Shown one piece after another: positions 35,569 through 43,859 of a stretch of 64,000 nucleotides of DNA; the stretch's first letter is position 1, and every line of letters starts with the position of its first letter. The stretch is from Dyella terrae (lineage in GTDB: Bacteria > Pseudomonadota > Gammaproteobacteria > Xanthomonadales > Rhodanobacteraceae): positions 1 to 64,000 of the forward strand of contig NZ_SIZZ01000002.1 in assembly GCF_004322705.1 (NCBI RefSeq), given 5' to 3'. The position numbers and the translations under genes are program-made. The notes beneath the pieces were generated by a model, which ran no database searches, was not told where the DNA came from, and was given only the letters and a program-made list of their open reading frames with translations.

Positions 35569-36374
35569 ACGATCGCTTCGCTTTTGCCAAGCTGGTCGAC
35601 ACCCTGTCTCCGTGGATACACCAGTTCGTGTTCGTCGGTGGTTGGGCGCACCGCTTGTATCGACTGCATCCCAGCGCGGATATACCGGCTTACCAGCCGT
35701 TGGCAACGTTGGATGCCGACGTCGCCTTTGCCGAGCGTGAGAAGCTGGAAGGCAACATCAAGGCGCGCCTGCAGGAGGCGGGTTTCCATGAGCAGCTCAC
35801 GGGCAATCATCGGCCTCCAGTATCGCAGTACGTGCTGGGTGAAGACGCGCCAACCGGCTTCTACGCGGAGTTCCTCACACCCTTGATTGGCCGCGCCACA
35901 GACCGAGAGGGGAGGCCCATCGCCACGCTCGGTCTTGCTGGTATCACGGCACAACGCCTTAGGTATCTGGAACTGCTGCTCAATGCTCCCTGGAGGGTCA
36001 CCATGGGAGAAGACTGGGGAACGTCATCCCCGCTGACACTAAGCATTCCCAATCCCGTCAGTTTCATCGTCCAGAAACTGCTTATTCATGACGATCGGGC
36101 TCGCGACAAGAAAGCACAGGACATCCTGTACATCCACGACACGCTGGAACTCTTTGCCGCCGATATGGATCGCCTTTCCGCCATCTGGAGAGATGAAGTG
36201 CGTGTTGCCATGCATGACAATTGGGTCCAGAACCTGTTGCGTGCCATGGACGACGTATTCGGTCAGACCAATGATCGGATTCGTGATGCCGCAGCCATCC
36301 CCCAGGGCCGCGAGATTGACCCAGGCCGGATGCGCGCTATGTGTCATGCGGTGCTGAAAGAAGTGCTGGCCTGA
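35565..36374 (+). CDS. AbiEii-like nucleotidyltransferase toxin
   Basis: This encodes 269 residues starting at a GTG that overlaps the antitoxin stop. The minimal nucleotidyltransferase signature is present: FVGGWAHRLY (G-G/S-x-A/L helix) and, downstream, TLDADVAF with the paired Asp residues that bind Mg2+. AbiEii toxins use GTP or CTP to modify tRNA and stop growth. Translational coupling to the antitoxin gene and the shared operator support a type IV-like toxin-antitoxin pair. The name AbiEii is by family resemblance only. Confidence 0.75.
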   Translation: MNDRFAFAKLVDTLSPWIHQFVFVGGWAHRLYRLHPSADIPAYQPLATLDADVAFAEREKLEGNIKARLQEAGFHEQLTGNHRPPVSQYVLGEDAPTGFYAEFLTPLIGRATDREGRPIATLGLAGITAQRLRYLELLLNAPWRVTMGEDWGTSSPLTLSIPNPVSFIVQKLLIHDDRARDKKAQDILYIHDTLELFAADMDRLSAIWRDEVRVAMHDNWVQNLLRAMDDVFGQTNDRIRDAAAIPQGREIDPGRMRAMCHAVLKEVLA

Positions 36375-36547
36375 CAGTTGCGGTGGGGGCGCCTGTCGAT
36401 GTTTGTGGTGGGTTTGGTATTGGTGATTAGTCGAGCAGGCGAACCAAACGAAGCGAGCCAGATGAGCTGCAGAAGAACTCGCCTTCGATTGCGTCCGCGA
36501 ATGAGGCTAAGCGTGAAGGCCATTGAGGCGTCGCTCGTGAGTACAAA

Positions 36548-37330
36548 CTAAACGGAGAACGTCTGTCCCTGGAAATCGGGACAGAGGGTACACCGGGACA
36601 GAATGCCACAAGATCCCAAGGCAACTTGGAAGAAGCCTTGATCATCTCGCCAGTTTGGCCCAAAGCTGTTCTGGACAATCCAAGTCGTCTCGGTGTATCC
36701 CACGAGGCAGACCGAGTGAACCCAAGGCCCGTCGGTGCGGGGGTCGGGTACGTACACGGCTTGCGCTGACGCATCGCTAAAATCTTTCCAAATGAGCATC
36801 TCGGCGACAATCGGGTGCTCAAGTATGGCAGCCCGGGCAACGTTGGGCCCAGGCAAATCAACTCCTCCAGAATACGCTCGCGTACCGCCCAGGCTGCATG
36901 AGGTCGAGGGGAAAGGATAGATTGGCGCGGGGTTTCCTTCGAGATATCCCCTCAAACGAATGCCATCGATTAGATCTTGAAGGTCTACCCCCTGCCTGCA
37001 TATTTCGTCTGGGTCGGATTCTCCTCTGTGTCCAACGCACGTATGCAGAAAGCCTGCGTCAACCATTGACGCTGCCTGTCCGGAAATTCGCAGTTTCGCT
37101 TCGAGTGCTGCACTAAACGCAAATGCTGAGCAAGCAGCACACTTTCCTTGATCTTTTGAGATTCCTAGTGCTCCAGGTTGATCTCTCCAGCTGAAAGACG
37201 ATACGCGGGGTGGCGCAGGGGCGTCCCGTCGAAGCGCGAATACCCGCGCATCAGTAGTTCGTCTTGTTGCTTTTGGCAGTGCACTCAGGGTGCGAGAAAT
37301 TCTTGCCGTCAACTCGGCTTTCGATTCCAT
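36548..37330 (-). CDS. papain-like C1 cysteine protease without signal peptide
   Basis: This is a 260-residue protein with a complete C1A active site: the stretch DQGKCAACSAF with Q61 and C67 six residues apart as in papain, H205 in GPWVHSVCLVGY, and N221 in VQNSFGPNW. The N-terminal 45 residues are a basic, Arg-rich segment rather than a secretion signal or typical prodomain. The ATG at 37330 has GAGG 7 bases upstream; a TTG at 37342 overlapping the previous stop is possible. It follows a lipoprotein gene directly. It may be a secreted effector needing another export route (inference). Confidence 0.85.
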   Translation of the reverse strand: MESKAELTARISRTLSALPKATRRTTDARVFALRRDAPAPPRVSSFSWRDQPGALGISKDQGKCAACSAFAFSAALEAKLRISGQAASMVDAGFLHTCVGHRGESDPDEICRQGVDLQDLIDGIRLRGYLEGNPAPIYPFPSTSCSLGGTRAYSGGVDLPGPNVARAAILEHPIVAEMLIWKDFSDASAQAVYVPDPRTDGPWVHSVCLVGYTETTWIVQNSFGPNWRDDQGFFQVALGSCGILSRCTLCPDFQGQTFSV

Positions 37331-37338
37331 GGCCAGCC

Positions 37339-38826
37339 TCAAAATCCCGCGCCGTTCTGAACGGACAGCGCCTTCTGGAGCGCCTCTTCAGCTTGCAAAT
37401 TTGTGAGCTTGGCCTGCGCCAGGGTGGTTTCAGCCTGAAGCGGCGCAAGCTCATTCTGATTTGCGTTATTCGCCTTCGCAGTGGCAAGCGTGTTCTTTGC
37501 TTGAAGTAGGTTGGATTGGGCCGTTACTTCGGCCAATTTGGCGCTGTCTATCGCGGCGGGGATACCCGCCAATGACGCGGCTACTTGCTTCGCGCCGCTC
37601 GCAACGGACGCCGCGGCTGCCGAGGTATCTGCGAGTGCCACCATCGTGGGCACGCCGTTTCCGTCCGCCGTCATGTCCATGGTGGATGACTTGAACAGAC
37701 CGCCTTTCGCAGGTACTGGATAGACCCGCCCAATTTGCAGAACTGGGCCCTCCCAGATCACGACCTCATTTGAACCTGTGCCGCACGGCTTGGCGATACA
37801 CATGAGGAGCTTTGACTGTCGTGGGAATCGCACCGGAACTCCGCTTTGTATATCGAGAGATGGTGCGCAACCATGGTCGAGCGAGTCATTGGTACCGCAG
37901 GCGGTCGTTTCGGGCAGCGGGGCGCTGACAATCCCATGTAGGTCCGACGGCTCAATCAAAAAATAAACTCGAAACTGGTCTCGAGGGTCCGATTTATCGC
38001 CCGCCTTGACCGTACCCCATTTTGGACTTCCAGTTGCGGAGACCAAGTCGGCGGGAATCTCTTTGGCGCCACTTGCAATGTGTCTATCTAAAGGAAACTC
38101 ATAAGTCTGTGTGTCGGATGTCCGTTCCAGATAGTCGGCAAGTGACTTCTCATCAGCTGACATTTTGGTGGCTATATCTTGTTGCTGCTTGATCGCCTCG
38201 GTTAGCCTCGACTTGAACTGTTTGTCGGCATCGCGTCCCCAAACCGTAAGTTGGCTGGTCATTAAAGTTACCGTTCTGGTGGCGACAACAAGCTGGTCGC
38301 TCTCCTTTTTCAAAGACTCTTGCAGCAACTTGATCTGGCTAAGCGCATACGGAATTCCATCCGGATCGCTATCGGATTTTCCCGAGCACGCCGGTGAATA
38401 TCCGGCGCCAGCTGCGAAAAGCGCAGCGATTGAGGCAACCGTGCTAACAGTGTCGGCAATCATCGGCCCGGCTTGATTGGTCACAGTTGTTGATAACGAG
38501 AGCGAGCGGCCATCAGTGCCGTAGGTACTCTTGACGCTACTGGTGTTTAGCCAGCCATTGGACCTTAGTGTGTATCTGGCGTCTGCATCGACCGAAGTCC
38601 CAGCCTTCACAACGGCAACAACTTGGCCTTTCAACGGACCATTACAACTTATAACTCTGCGAGTGACGGCGATGGAGAAGGTGGTCTTCGGCAGGTTGTA
38701 TGGAACGCCGATCGCGGTCTTCGGATCCATGTCGTTCAATTTCGTAACCGAGATGCCGCTGCATGACGCGCTCAGGCAAGCCGCGATCACTATCGACGGA
38801 AACTTGAATCGATTCGCTGCTTGCAT
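37339..38826 (-). CDS. large lipoprotein upstream of the C1 protease
   Basis: This encodes 495 residues with a signal peptide and lipobox (IVIAACLSASCSGIS), giving a lipidated Cys near residue 22. The middle has beta-rich and Cys-containing regions. The last 120 residues, rich in Ala, Gln, Leu and Lys, should form a long coiled coil (QAKNTLATAKANNANQNELA...TLAQAKLTNLQAEEALQ), an arrangement like that of surface or periplasm-spanning proteins. Its stop is 8 bases from the protease start. GC content is lower than in the core genome, in line with acquisition by transfer. No named family is recognised. Confidence 0.7.
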   Translation of the reverse strand: MQAANRFKFPSIVIAACLSASCSGISVTKLNDMDPKTAIGVPYNLPKTTFSIAVTRRVISCNGPLKGQVVAVVKAGTSVDADARYTLRSNGWLNTSSVKSTYGTDGRSLSLSTTVTNQAGPMIADTVSTVASIAALFAAGAGYSPACSGKSDSDPDGIPYALSQIKLLQESLKKESDQLVVATRTVTLMTSQLTVWGRDADKQFKSRLTEAIKQQQDIATKMSADEKSLADYLERTSDTQTYEFPLDRHIASGAKEIPADLVSATGSPKWGTVKAGDKSDPRDQFRVYFLIEPSDLHGIVSAPLPETTACGTNDSLDHGCAPSLDIQSGVPVRFPRQSKLLMCIAKPCGTGSNEVVIWEGPVLQIGRVYPVPAKGGLFKSSTMDMTADGNGVPTMVALADTSAAAASVASGAKQVAASLAGIPAAIDSAKLAEVTAQSNLLQAKNTLATAKANNANQNELAPLQAETTLAQAKLTNLQAEEALQKALSVQNGAGF

Positions 38827-39114
38827 GGCTAGCCGCCTCGCGCCGATATTCTGTCGCGCTTATAGGGCCGATACTTTCAAAGTCCAATAGCCACAATTCC
38901 TATGTATCGGCGGTGAAACACGCTTGGTCGTTCAAAATATGCATGGAAGTCGGCTTCAGCCACTAGACTTGAGAATCAAAGTTTCCCGAGCGACGCATCG
39001 TCAGCCCACTGCACGGGACAGACACGGTCGACAGCGGCGCGGATTGTCCTTACAAGCCTCACTGCTATCCTCGGCCTCACAGCCACGGGGGGCTGCGACC
39101 CAGGGGCCATCGGT

Positions 39115-39366
39115 ATGCAGGAGAAGACCAGGCAGGGACTGCGGTCGGCCGGAAAGTTGCTATTTGTCTTTGTGCCGGTCGCCGTGGTGGTGATCTACCT
39201 GGAATATCGCCTGACGCTGCTGATGCGAGCGCATGGATGGTGGTTGATCCAGCATGCGCCCGCGGTGCTGGCGGCGGGGCTGATGTGGTGGTTCTTCTCC
39301 AGGCTCTTTGAGCCCGAAACCAGGCGCCGCGAAGCCGCGCGTAAGCCTAAAAGGATGGGGGCTTGA
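39115..39366 (+). CDS. small membrane protein
   Basis: This encodes 83 residues with two membrane segments (LLFVFVPVAVVVIYLEY and LIQHAPAVLAAGLMWWFF) and a basic C-terminus (RRREAARKPKR) that would remain in the cytosol. AGGGGCC lies before the ATG. Composition and codon use are those of the core genome. The function is unknown, and its coding status rests on composition and the ribosome binding site. Confidence 0.5.
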   Translation: MQEKTRQGLRSAGKLLFVFVPVAVVVIYLEYRLTLLMRAHGWWLIQHAPAVLAAGLMWWFFSRLFEPETRRREAARKPKRMGA

Positions 39367-39787
39367 GATGATGCGCCGCACCCATCTAACCGGTCCGTAT
39401 CCAGTTGATAGACGTCAATGATCCCGCGCCGCTGTCGCGCACCGAAGCGGGCGTCTACAGCTGGAAATCGAGCGGGCTCTTCGTTTGGGATTTTCCGGCA
39501 GAGGCTTCTTGAGGCCAGGCGAGGCGTCGCCGAGGTGCCGATTAGTTTCAGTAGTGCGCGCTGCGGTCTTGTAGGGAGCACGTGGAGTCCCCAGATACCC
39601 GCGCCTTCGCGTACGACAGCGCTCGTCTTAGGTAGGACTACCTAAGCTCGCTAACCAAAACTACCGATTCGGCGCCACACGACCCCGGTGTAGCCTCTCA
39701 AGCGCCAGGAGTGTCGTTTGCTGCGCGTGTTTCGTACCGCGTTCATCGCCCCGGCATGCCCGCTGTATCCACGAACGGGGGACAGGC
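39367..39787. other. intergenic region
   Basis: No gene is supported in these 421 bases. The last part must contain the promoter of the outer-membrane channel gene, but I see no convincing -10/-35 pair. TAGGTAGGACTACCTA near 39631-39646 is a near-palindrome that could bind a regulator. Confidence 0.35.
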
Positions 39788-40714
39788 ATGCGTTGTACTG
39801 CTCGGACCGTCGCCATCGTGCTGGCCATGCTTGGCGGCAGCGTCGCGGTGACCGCGCAGGCTACTGAAGGCGCTGGCGGGCTCTACCTGCTGGGGAGTCA
39901 GGCGCTGGGGGCGGGCAATTCACCGGCGCCGGGGTGGTATGCGACGGCAGCGGTGGCGCAGTACAGCGGGCGGGTGGGAAGTGCGACGGTGGGTGGCGTG
40001 ACGTTGCTTTACATGAAGAAGCGCGTCGACAGCGTCGGACTTAATCTGCTCTATGCACCGAAGACAAAGATCTTCGGGGCGCAAGCTGCAATCGCGATAA
40101 CGGTGCCATACGCCTATCTGCAACTGAGTGGCGCGGTGACGGGCGTGCGTTCGTTCTCCCGCACGGTGAGCAACAAGGACTTTGGCGACACGGCCATCAC
40201 TGGCCGGCTCGGGTGGAAAGTAGGCGATCACTTCGCCCATGCCGTGACGGTAACCGCGTGGGCGCCGACCGGTGAATACGCCAAAGGCTTCAATGCATCA
40301 CTGGGACATAACCGCTGGGCGGGCGACTTCTTGTGGGCGATGACGTATGCGACGAAGTCGCGCCTGGAGTGGTCGGCGGCCGTGGGTTACGGGATCAATG
40401 GCGTCAACCCGATCACGCATTATCGGAGCGGCAATGAGGCACATCTGGAGCTGGCGTTGGGCAAGCGCCTGCCGCCGCATTGGGTGATTGGCGTGGCGGC
40501 GTATACGTATCGGCAGGTGACGTCGGATTCCGGGCGCGGCGCGACGCTGGGGCGGCTGGAAGGGCGGGTGAGTGGCGCGGGGCCGGCGGTGAATTTCGGG
40601 ACGCGGATCGGCGGGCATGTGCTGGCGATCGGCGGGCGTTACTACAAAGAGTTTGATGCGAAGAATCACTTTCATGGGGATGTGGTGATTGTGTCGACGA
40701 CGTTGCGGTTGTGA
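39788..40714 (+). CDS. outer-membrane channel of the phenol-degradation MetA-like family
   Basis: This encodes 308 residues with a signal peptide (MRCTARTVAIVLAMLGGSVAVTAQA). The body matches the Phenol_MetA_deg (SphA-like transporter) family: an N-terminal GxGxYLLG segment, many amphipathic beta strands, and a terminal VIVSTTLRL. These are outer-membrane channels for hydrophobic or aromatic substrates. The next gene, an alkyl sulfatase, is 270 bases downstream on the same strand, so the two may cooperate in detergent or lipid-like substrate uptake (inference). Confidence 0.82.
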   Translation: MRCTARTVAIVLAMLGGSVAVTAQATEGAGGLYLLGSQALGAGNSPAPGWYATAAVAQYSGRVGSATVGGVTLLYMKKRVDSVGLNLLYAPKTKIFGAQAAIAITVPYAYLQLSGAVTGVRSFSRTVSNKDFGDTAITGRLGWKVGDHFAHAVTVTAWAPTGEYAKGFNASLGHNRWAGDFLWAMTYATKSRLEWSAAVGYGINGVNPITHYRSGNEAHLELALGKRLPPHWVIGVAAYTYRQVTSDSGRGATLGRLEGRVSGAGPAVNFGTRIGGHVLAIGGRYYKEFDAKNHFHGDVVIVSTTLRL

Positions 40715-40983
40715 TCGCTACGCACGACGTTTCGTTTCACATGGCGTGCACGACTTCGTTCTCACGCACGCGATTTCCCGTAAAAGTACTTAGGACTTCC
40801 GCCCAGAACTACGGATTCACGCAAGTCTCGGCCCCCGTAAATTCTCACGAAGGCGGCTGCATCGCGGCTGCCCATTCGCCGATCGGGGAACGGCCGCCCG
40901 CCCCCATGAACGTCCCTCAGCTGGCTGCTGATTGTCGTTTGCGCGCCCGGCCCCAGGCACTCGCAACGATTCGGGAGACGTCC

Positions 40984-42990
40984 ATGGCTGTCCAGGCACT
41001 GCATCGCATCACTCATCGCGCCCTCACCATCGCCATTACCGCGACCTGCATCGCGCTGGCGGCAGGCGCATCGCCGGCCATGGCGGGCCCTGTCGAACGC
41101 AATGACGCAACCGCAGCCACCAAGGCCGCCAATGCGGAGCTGCTCAATACCTTGCCGTTCTCCGACAAGACGGACTTCGAGAACGCGCACAAGGGCTTCC
41201 TCGCGCCGCTGCCGCAGGCGGTGGTGAAGGGCAAGGCCGGCAACGTGATCTGGGATCCGAACAAGTACGGCTTCATCAAGGAAGGTGACTCTGCGCCGGA
41301 CACCGTTAATCCCAGCCTGTGGCGCAATGCGCAGCTGATCAACATCAGCGGTCTGTTCGAGGTGACGGACGGCATTTATCAGGTGCGCAACTACGACCTG
41401 TCGAACATGACGATCATCGAGGGCAAGGACGGCATCACCATCGTCGACCCGCTGATCTCCGAGGAAACCGCAAAGAACGCGCTGGCGCTGTACTACTCCA
41501 ATCGCGGCAAGAAGCCGGTCAAGGCGGTGATCTATACGCATAGCCATGTCGACCACTACGGCGGCGTCAAGGGCGTCACCAACGAGGCGGACGTCAAGGC
41601 GGGGAAGGTGCAGATCATCGCGCCGGATGGATTCCTGGAAGCGGCCGTGGCCGAGAACGTGATGGCGGGCAATGCCATGAGCCGCCGCGCGTCGTACATG
41701 TACGGCAACCTGTTGCCTCCCGATGCAAAGGGGCAGGTGGGCGCGGGCCTGGGCACCACCACCTCGGCCGGCACGGTAACGCTGATCGCGCCGACCATGA
41801 CCATTCACAAGACCGGCGAGACGCATGTCATCGACGGCTTGACCTATGAATTCCTGATGGCGCCGGGCTCGGAAGCGCCGTCGGAGATGCTCTGGTACAT
41901 CAAGGAGAAGAAGGCGATCGAGGCGGCGGAGGATTGCACGCATACGCTGCACAACACTTACTCGCTGCGCGGCGCGAAAATCCGTGAACCGCTGCCGTGG
42001 TCGAAGTACCTCAACCAGGCGATCGAGATGTGGGGCAAGGATGCGCAGGTGATCTTCGCCCAGCATCACTGGCCGACCTGGGGCAATGACAACGTCACGG
42101 CGCTGCTCAAGAGCCAGCGCGATCTGTATCGCTTCATCAACGATGAAACGCTGCGGCTGGCGAACGAGGGTTACACGCGCGACGAGATCGCCGAGCAGTT
42201 CAAGCTGCCGGACAGCCTGGCGCATCTGTGGTCGAGCCGCGGCTATTACGGCTCGATCAGCCATGACGTGAAGGCCACTTACGTGCTGTACCTGGGTTGG
42301 TTCGACGGCAACCCGGCCACCCTGAACGAGCTGGTGCCGGTGGATGCGGCGAAGAAGTACGTCGAGTACATGGGCGGCGCGGATGCGGTGCTGAAGAAGG
42401 CCAAGGACTCGTACGACAAGGGCGAGTACCGCTGGGTGGCGCAGGTGGTGAAGCACGTTGTGTTCGCCGACCCGAACAACAAGGCCGCGCGGAATCTTGA
42501 AGCCGATGCACTGGAGCAGCTGGGTTACCAGGCCGAGTCGGGCCCATGGCGCAACTTCTACCTGACCGGCGCCAAGGAACTTCGCGAGGGTGTCACCAAG
42601 GGCCCGACGCCGAACACGGCCAGTCCCGACACGGTGCGCGCGATGTCGCCGGAGATGTTCTTCGACTTCCTTGCCGTGCGTCTGAACGCGCAGAAGGCGG
42701 GCGACGCGAAGATGGCGCTGAATGTCGATTTCGGCGGCAAGGAAGGGAAGTATCTGCTGGAGCTGGAAAACGGCGTGCTCAATCACACGGCTGGCGCAAC
42801 GTCGGCCCATGCCGATGCGTCTATCGCGCTGTCGCGTGACACGCTCAACAGCATCATTCTCAAGCAGACGACGCTCGCCGACGCCGAGAAGGCCGGAAAG
42901 GTAAAGGTCACCGGGAGTGGGGATAAGTTGAACCAGTTGCTGTCGTACACGGATAACTTCGACTTCTGGTTCAACATCGTGACGCCGTAA
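40984..42990 (+). CDS. alkyl sulfatase, metallo-beta-lactamase fold (SdsA1/YjcS type)
   Basis: This is a 668-residue periplasmic enzyme that hydrolyses primary alkyl sulfates such as SDS. The signal peptide (RALTIAITATCIALAAGASPAMA) is followed by the binuclear zinc site THSHVDHYGG at residues 185-194, additional ligands around EAAEDCTHTLHN and IFAQHHWPTWG, an alpha-helical dimerisation region, and a C-terminal SCP2-like domain (PEMFFDFLAVRLNAQKAGDA onwards). All are in the order of SdsA1. The ATG at 40984 starts the signal peptide; the 91 codons upstream are not part of the gene. Confidence 0.95.
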   Translation: MAVQALHRITHRALTIAITATCIALAAGASPAMAGPVERNDATAATKAANAELLNTLPFSDKTDFENAHKGFLAPLPQAVVKGKAGNVIWDPNKYGFIKEGDSAPDTVNPSLWRNAQLINISGLFEVTDGIYQVRNYDLSNMTIIEGKDGITIVDPLISEETAKNALALYYSNRGKKPVKAVIYTHSHVDHYGGVKGVTNEADVKAGKVQIIAPDGFLEAAVAENVMAGNAMSRRASYMYGNLLPPDAKGQVGAGLGTTTSAGTVTLIAPTMTIHKTGETHVIDGLTYEFLMAPGSEAPSEMLWYIKEKKAIEAAEDCTHTLHNTYSLRGAKIREPLPWSKYLNQAIEMWGKDAQVIFAQHHWPTWGNDNVTALLKSQRDLYRFINDETLRLANEGYTRDEIAEQFKLPDSLAHLWSSRGYYGSISHDVKATYVLYLGWFDGNPATLNELVPVDAAKKYVEYMGGADAVLKKAKDSYDKGEYRWVAQVVKHVVFADPNNKAARNLEADALEQLGYQAESGPWRNFYLTGAKELREGVTKGPTPNTASPDTVRAMSPEMFFDFLAVRLNAQKAGDAKMALNVDFGGKEGKYLLELENGVLNHTAGATSAHADASIALSRDTLNSIILKQTTLADAEKAGKVKVTGSGDKLNQLLSYTDNFDFWFNIVTP

Positions 42991-43022
42991 AAGGCGTTGC
43001 GGGGTAGATGGGCTTCAAAGGG

Positions 43023-43060
43023 CAGGGCCGCTGTGGGTGATCACGGCGGCCCTGTTTTTT
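43023..43060 (+). terminator. Rho-independent terminator of the alkyl sulfatase gene
   Basis: CAGGGCCGC and GCGGCCCTG pair over nine bases with a 14-base loop, followed directly by six T residues, 33 bases after the stop codon. This is a textbook intrinsic terminator. Confidence 0.9.
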
Positions 43061-43096
43061 GGCCGGACCTGTCGCTCCCATCAAACGGAAAAATCC

Positions 43097-43310
43097 GTCA
43101 TGCCTGCGCAGGCAGGCACCCCGTGGCGACCACATTCACCAACGCCTCACCCCATCACGTCGTCATGCCGGCGAAAGCCGGCATCTAGTTGCGACCACGG
43201 GCATTCGGAGCGCAGCGACTGGAGCCCATGCGTGGACACAAGAACGCGTTCGGACAGGCAGAGGTACATACGGCCACGTCGTCACTGGGTGCCTGCCTGC
43301 GCAGGCATGA
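43097..43310. repeat. REP palindromes flanking the 64-bp array
   Basis: REP units of both sub-families appear: GTCATGCCTGCGCAGGCAGG at 43097, GTCATGCCGGCGAAAGCCGG at about 43163, and the reverse of the first at about 43285-43310. Each could form a hairpin. No gene is present among them. Confidence 0.8.
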
Positions 43311-43350
43311 CGGAGTTTGATGGTGAGGTGGAAATGAATGTTGTCGCAGC

Positions 43351-43825
43351 TGGATGCCGGCTTTCGCCGGCATGACGACATGGAGGGAGAGGTGCTGATC
43401 GGTGTGGTCGCCGCTGGATGCCGGCATTCGCCGGCATGACGACATGGAGGGAGAGATGGTGATCGGTGTGGTCGCCTCTGGATGCCGGCTTTCGCCGCCA
43501 TGACGACATGGAGGGAGAGGTGCTGATCGGTGTGGTCGCCCCTGGATGCCGGCTTTCGCCGGCATGACGACATGGATGGAGAGGTGCTGATCGGTGTGGT
43601 CGCCTCTGGATGCCGGCTTTCGCCGGCATGACGACATGGATGGAGAGGTGCTGATCGGTGTGGTCGCCGCTGGATGCCGGCTTTCGCCGGCATGACGGCA
43701 TGGAGGGAGAGGCGCTGATTGGTGTGGTCGCCACTGGATGCCGGCTTTCGCCGGCATGACGACATGGAGGGAGAGGTGCTGATCGGTGTGGTCGCCACTG
43801 GGTGCCTGCCTGCGCAGGCATGACG
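43351..43825. repeat. tandem array of seven 64-bp REP-containing units
   Basis: The phrase TGGATGCCGG occurs at 43351, 43415, 43479, 43543, 43607, 43671 and 43735, always exactly 64 bases apart. An eighth, variant REP (TGGGTGCCTGCC) begins at 43799. Each unit is a REP palindrome followed by a spacer with GAGGTGCTGATCGGTGTGG. Differences among units are single bases (e.g. CATTCG for CTTTCG at 43425, GCCGCC for GCCGGC near 43498). All palindromes point in the same direction. Confidence 0.92.
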
Positions 43826-43859
43826 GTGAGGGAGACGGAGCTGCGGGGAGTGCGCTTCG

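Noticed and set aside
43163-43821. Overlapping frames of about 180-210 codons across the 64-bp array, encoding HAGESRHP-like repeats
   Set aside because: They are translations of REP palindromes in several frames; 64 is not a multiple of three, so no frame would keep a repeating protein unit.
43351-43825. Possible CRISPR array
   Set aside because: Repeats and spacers are both repeated almost identically; there are no unique spacers and no cas genes.
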